NCBI GenBank assembly: GCA_035534435.1
Contig: DATLRX010000094.1
Location: 1 to 22,289, forward strand
Length of the DNA: 22,289 nt
Direction of reading: 5' to 3'
Source of the DNA: Palsa-851 sp035534435
Lineage (GTDB): Bacteria > Chloroflexota > Dormibacteria > Aeolococcales > Aeolococcaceae
Part shown: in pieces, positions 21,268-22,289 of the stretch
Layout of the letters: every line of letters starts with the position of its first letter
Position numbering within the stretch: position 1 is the stretch's first letter
Notes under the pieces: model-generated
What the model saw: only the letters and a program-made list of their open reading frames with translations
Databases searched by the model: none
Told to the model about the DNA's origin: nothing
Translations under genes and position numbers: made by a program

Positions 21268-22152
21268 GTGGCAACCACGCAGAGAAGTGACGTCCGTCCG
21301 GAGCACCAGCTCTATCACGAGTACTCGACAGAGGTCGACCAGGCTCGGACCAACGTCCATTACGAGCAGCCCCCCGAGTTCTTTCTGCTCATCACGGGCG
21401 GGGACTGGAACGTCTACTCGGCCAACCTCTGGGATCCCGGCACCGAGACCGACACCCAGTCACAGGCGGCGAAGCTCGACCTGATCGCCCGCCTCGCCGG
21501 CCTCGAGAAGGGCATGCGCCTCATCGACGTCGGCTGCGGGTGGGCCGGGCCACTGACCTACCTGTGCGACACATACGGGCTCACGGGCACCGGCCTCACC
21601 CTGTCCCCCACGCAGAAGGCGTACGCGGAGCAGCGCATCGCGAGCCGTGGCACCGACGCGAAGATCGTCCTGAGTCACTGGGAGGACTACACCCCGGAGG
21701 AGCAGGTCGACGCGATCTACACCGACGAGGTGATCGTCCACTTCTTCAACCTCGGCGGGTTCTTCGGCAAGGCCCACGAGTGGCTGAAACCCGGTGGCGT
21801 GATGATCAACAAGGAGCTGCATCTCAAGCACCCGCGGCACGCGAAGCTCGAACGCGGCGGCGAGTTCGTCAGCCAGATCTACGGCGACACCGGGAACTAC
21901 CGCACGCTCTCCGAGGAGCTCGGACTCGCCAACGCGGCGGGCTTCGACATCGAGCGCGTGCACCACATCGAGCGCCGGCACTACGAGGTCACCATCGACC
22001 ACTGGCTCGCCAACATGCACAAGCACGCCGATCAGCTCAAGGAGATGGTCGGCGACCAGCACTATCGCGACTTCAGGGTCTACCTCAGGCTCGCCCGGCA
22101 CATCCAGCGCAACGTGACGCTCGACGTCGTCGTCTGCCGCAAGCACTCCTAG
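21268..22152 (+). CDS. Cyclopropane-fatty-acid-synthase-like SAM methyltransferase
   Basis: A 294-residue class I SAM-dependent methyltransferase that resembles the cyclopropane/mycolic-acid synthase group, which methylate or cyclopropanate unsaturated acyl chains of membrane lipids. The SAM-binding motif 'LIDVGCGWAG' is at 85-94. Before it comes the group-like 'HYEQPPEFFLLITGGDWNVYSANLW' and 'TDTQSQAAKLDLIARLAGL' arrangement. After it, 'LTLSPTQKAYAEQRI' matches the CFA 'GvTLSxxQ' loop. It is shorter than E. coli CFA synthase and its 'CGWAGPL' differs slightly from 'CGWGG'. The substrate is not certain. The GTG at 21268 has GAGGGA 8 bases upstream. Divergent to acnA. A transposase end lies 16 bp past the stop. 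Confidence 0.8.
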   Translation: MATTQRSDVRPEHQLYHEYSTEVDQARTNVHYEQPPEFFLLITGGDWNVYSANLWDPGTETDTQSQAAKLDLIARLAGLEKGMRLIDVGCGWAGPLTYLCDTYGLTGTGLTLSPTQKAYAEQRIASRGTDAKIVLSHWEDYTPEEQVDAIYTDEVIVHFFNLGGFFGKAHEWLKPGGVMINKELHLKHPRHAKLERGGEFVSQIYGDTGNYRTLSEELGLANAAGFDIERVHHIERRHYEVTIDHWLANMHKHADQLKEMVGDQHYRDFRVYLRLARHIQRNVTLDVVVCRKHS

Positions 22153-22168
22153 ATCCCATAGGCTCTGG

Positions 22169-22289
22169 TCAAGCTGATCCGGCGCTTGCATGCGCCGGGT
22201 CGAAGTCTTTGCCGCCACGCCAGACGCCCCAGACAATGGCCAGCGCCTTGCTCATGCAGTGACCGAGGGCGTTCATCGCTGACTTGCCC
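22169..22289 (-). CDS. IS110-family transposase, C-terminal end (partial)
   Basis: Only the last 39 residues are in the window, and the gene runs off the right edge. The segment 'SAMNALGHCMSKALAIVWGVWRGG' followed by 'KDFDP' is typical of the C-terminal end of IS110/IS116/IS902-family transposases (DEDD plus Ser transposases that use a bridge RNA). The stop TGA is at 22171-22169. A CCGGCGC/GCGCCGG hairpin (22179-22198) lies within the last codons and might also act as a terminator for the methyltransferase. The catalytic Ser region and the non-coding bridge-RNA end, expected upstream of the gene, are outside the window. Confidence 0.75.
   Translation of the reverse strand, partial: GKSAMNALGHCMSKALAIVWGVWRGGKDFDPAHASAGSA
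22169..22289 (-). mobile_element. IS110-like insertion sequence, right end (partial)
   Basis: Inferred from the transposase C-terminus. The element boundary must lie within the 16 bases between the methyltransferase stop (22152) and the transposase stop (22169), or in the last codons of either. IS110 elements lack clear terminal inverted repeats, so the exact end cannot be seen here. Confidence 0.5.

Overview
This is a gene-dense, high-GC bacterial window that most likely comes from an actinomycete. The evidence is an MDMPI/TIGR03083-type enzyme (a mycothiol-associated family), TTG and GTG starts, a promoter that appears to give a leaderless transcript, and the general codon style. A deep-branching class such as Thermoleophilia is possible, but that is an inference. 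It looks like chromosome with one mobile-element edge. No rRNA, tRNA or CRISPR array was seen.

Layout. 1-860 (-) is the N-terminal part of an oligopeptide-type ABC transporter solute-binding lipoprotein cut by the window start. A 337-bp divergent intergenic region follows. Three plus-strand genes come next: a DUF302 protein, a four-helix membrane protein behind a strong operator-like promoter, and a secreted coiled-coil/CHAP cell-wall hydrolase. 3422-7223 (-) is a compact series: a stand-alone B12-binding mutase subunit, an unrecognised protein, ribosomal protein L25, an MscS channel, a histidine phosphatase and a DinB/DUF664 protein. The last three are joined by 4-bp stop/start overlaps. At 8050 a degenerate ADP-ribosylglycohydrolase-like gene (-) and a small membrane-anchored protein (+) start divergently with overlapping start codons.

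8414-15018 (-) is the most interesting block. It is a tightly packed operon behind a recognisable promoter: a CobB/CbiA-like amidotransferase homolog lacking the catalytic cysteine, a chelatase/MoxR-like AAA+ ATPase, a 716-residue VWA protein with an intact MIDAS, an MDMPI-family enzyme and a YtpQ/DUF1444-like protein. A 116-bp nested palindrome sits in frame inside the VWA gene, in the linker before the VWA domain. It looks like an inserted palindromic element.

15193-21162 (-) carries recJ, lemA, a membrane-anchored unknown gene and aconitase (acnA). Divergent from acnA is a cyclopropane-synthase-like methyltransferase (21268-22152). Sixteen bases past its stop lies the C-terminal end of an IS110-family transposase on the minus strand, which runs off the window.

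Functionally, the window mixes housekeeping functions (L25, RecJ, aconitase, MscS) with a candidate AAA+/VWA remodelling system. The ATPase and the MIDAS protein would form the motor, and the CobB-like, MDMPI-like and DUF1444-like proteins are candidate partners or substrates. This role is inferred from family and context only.
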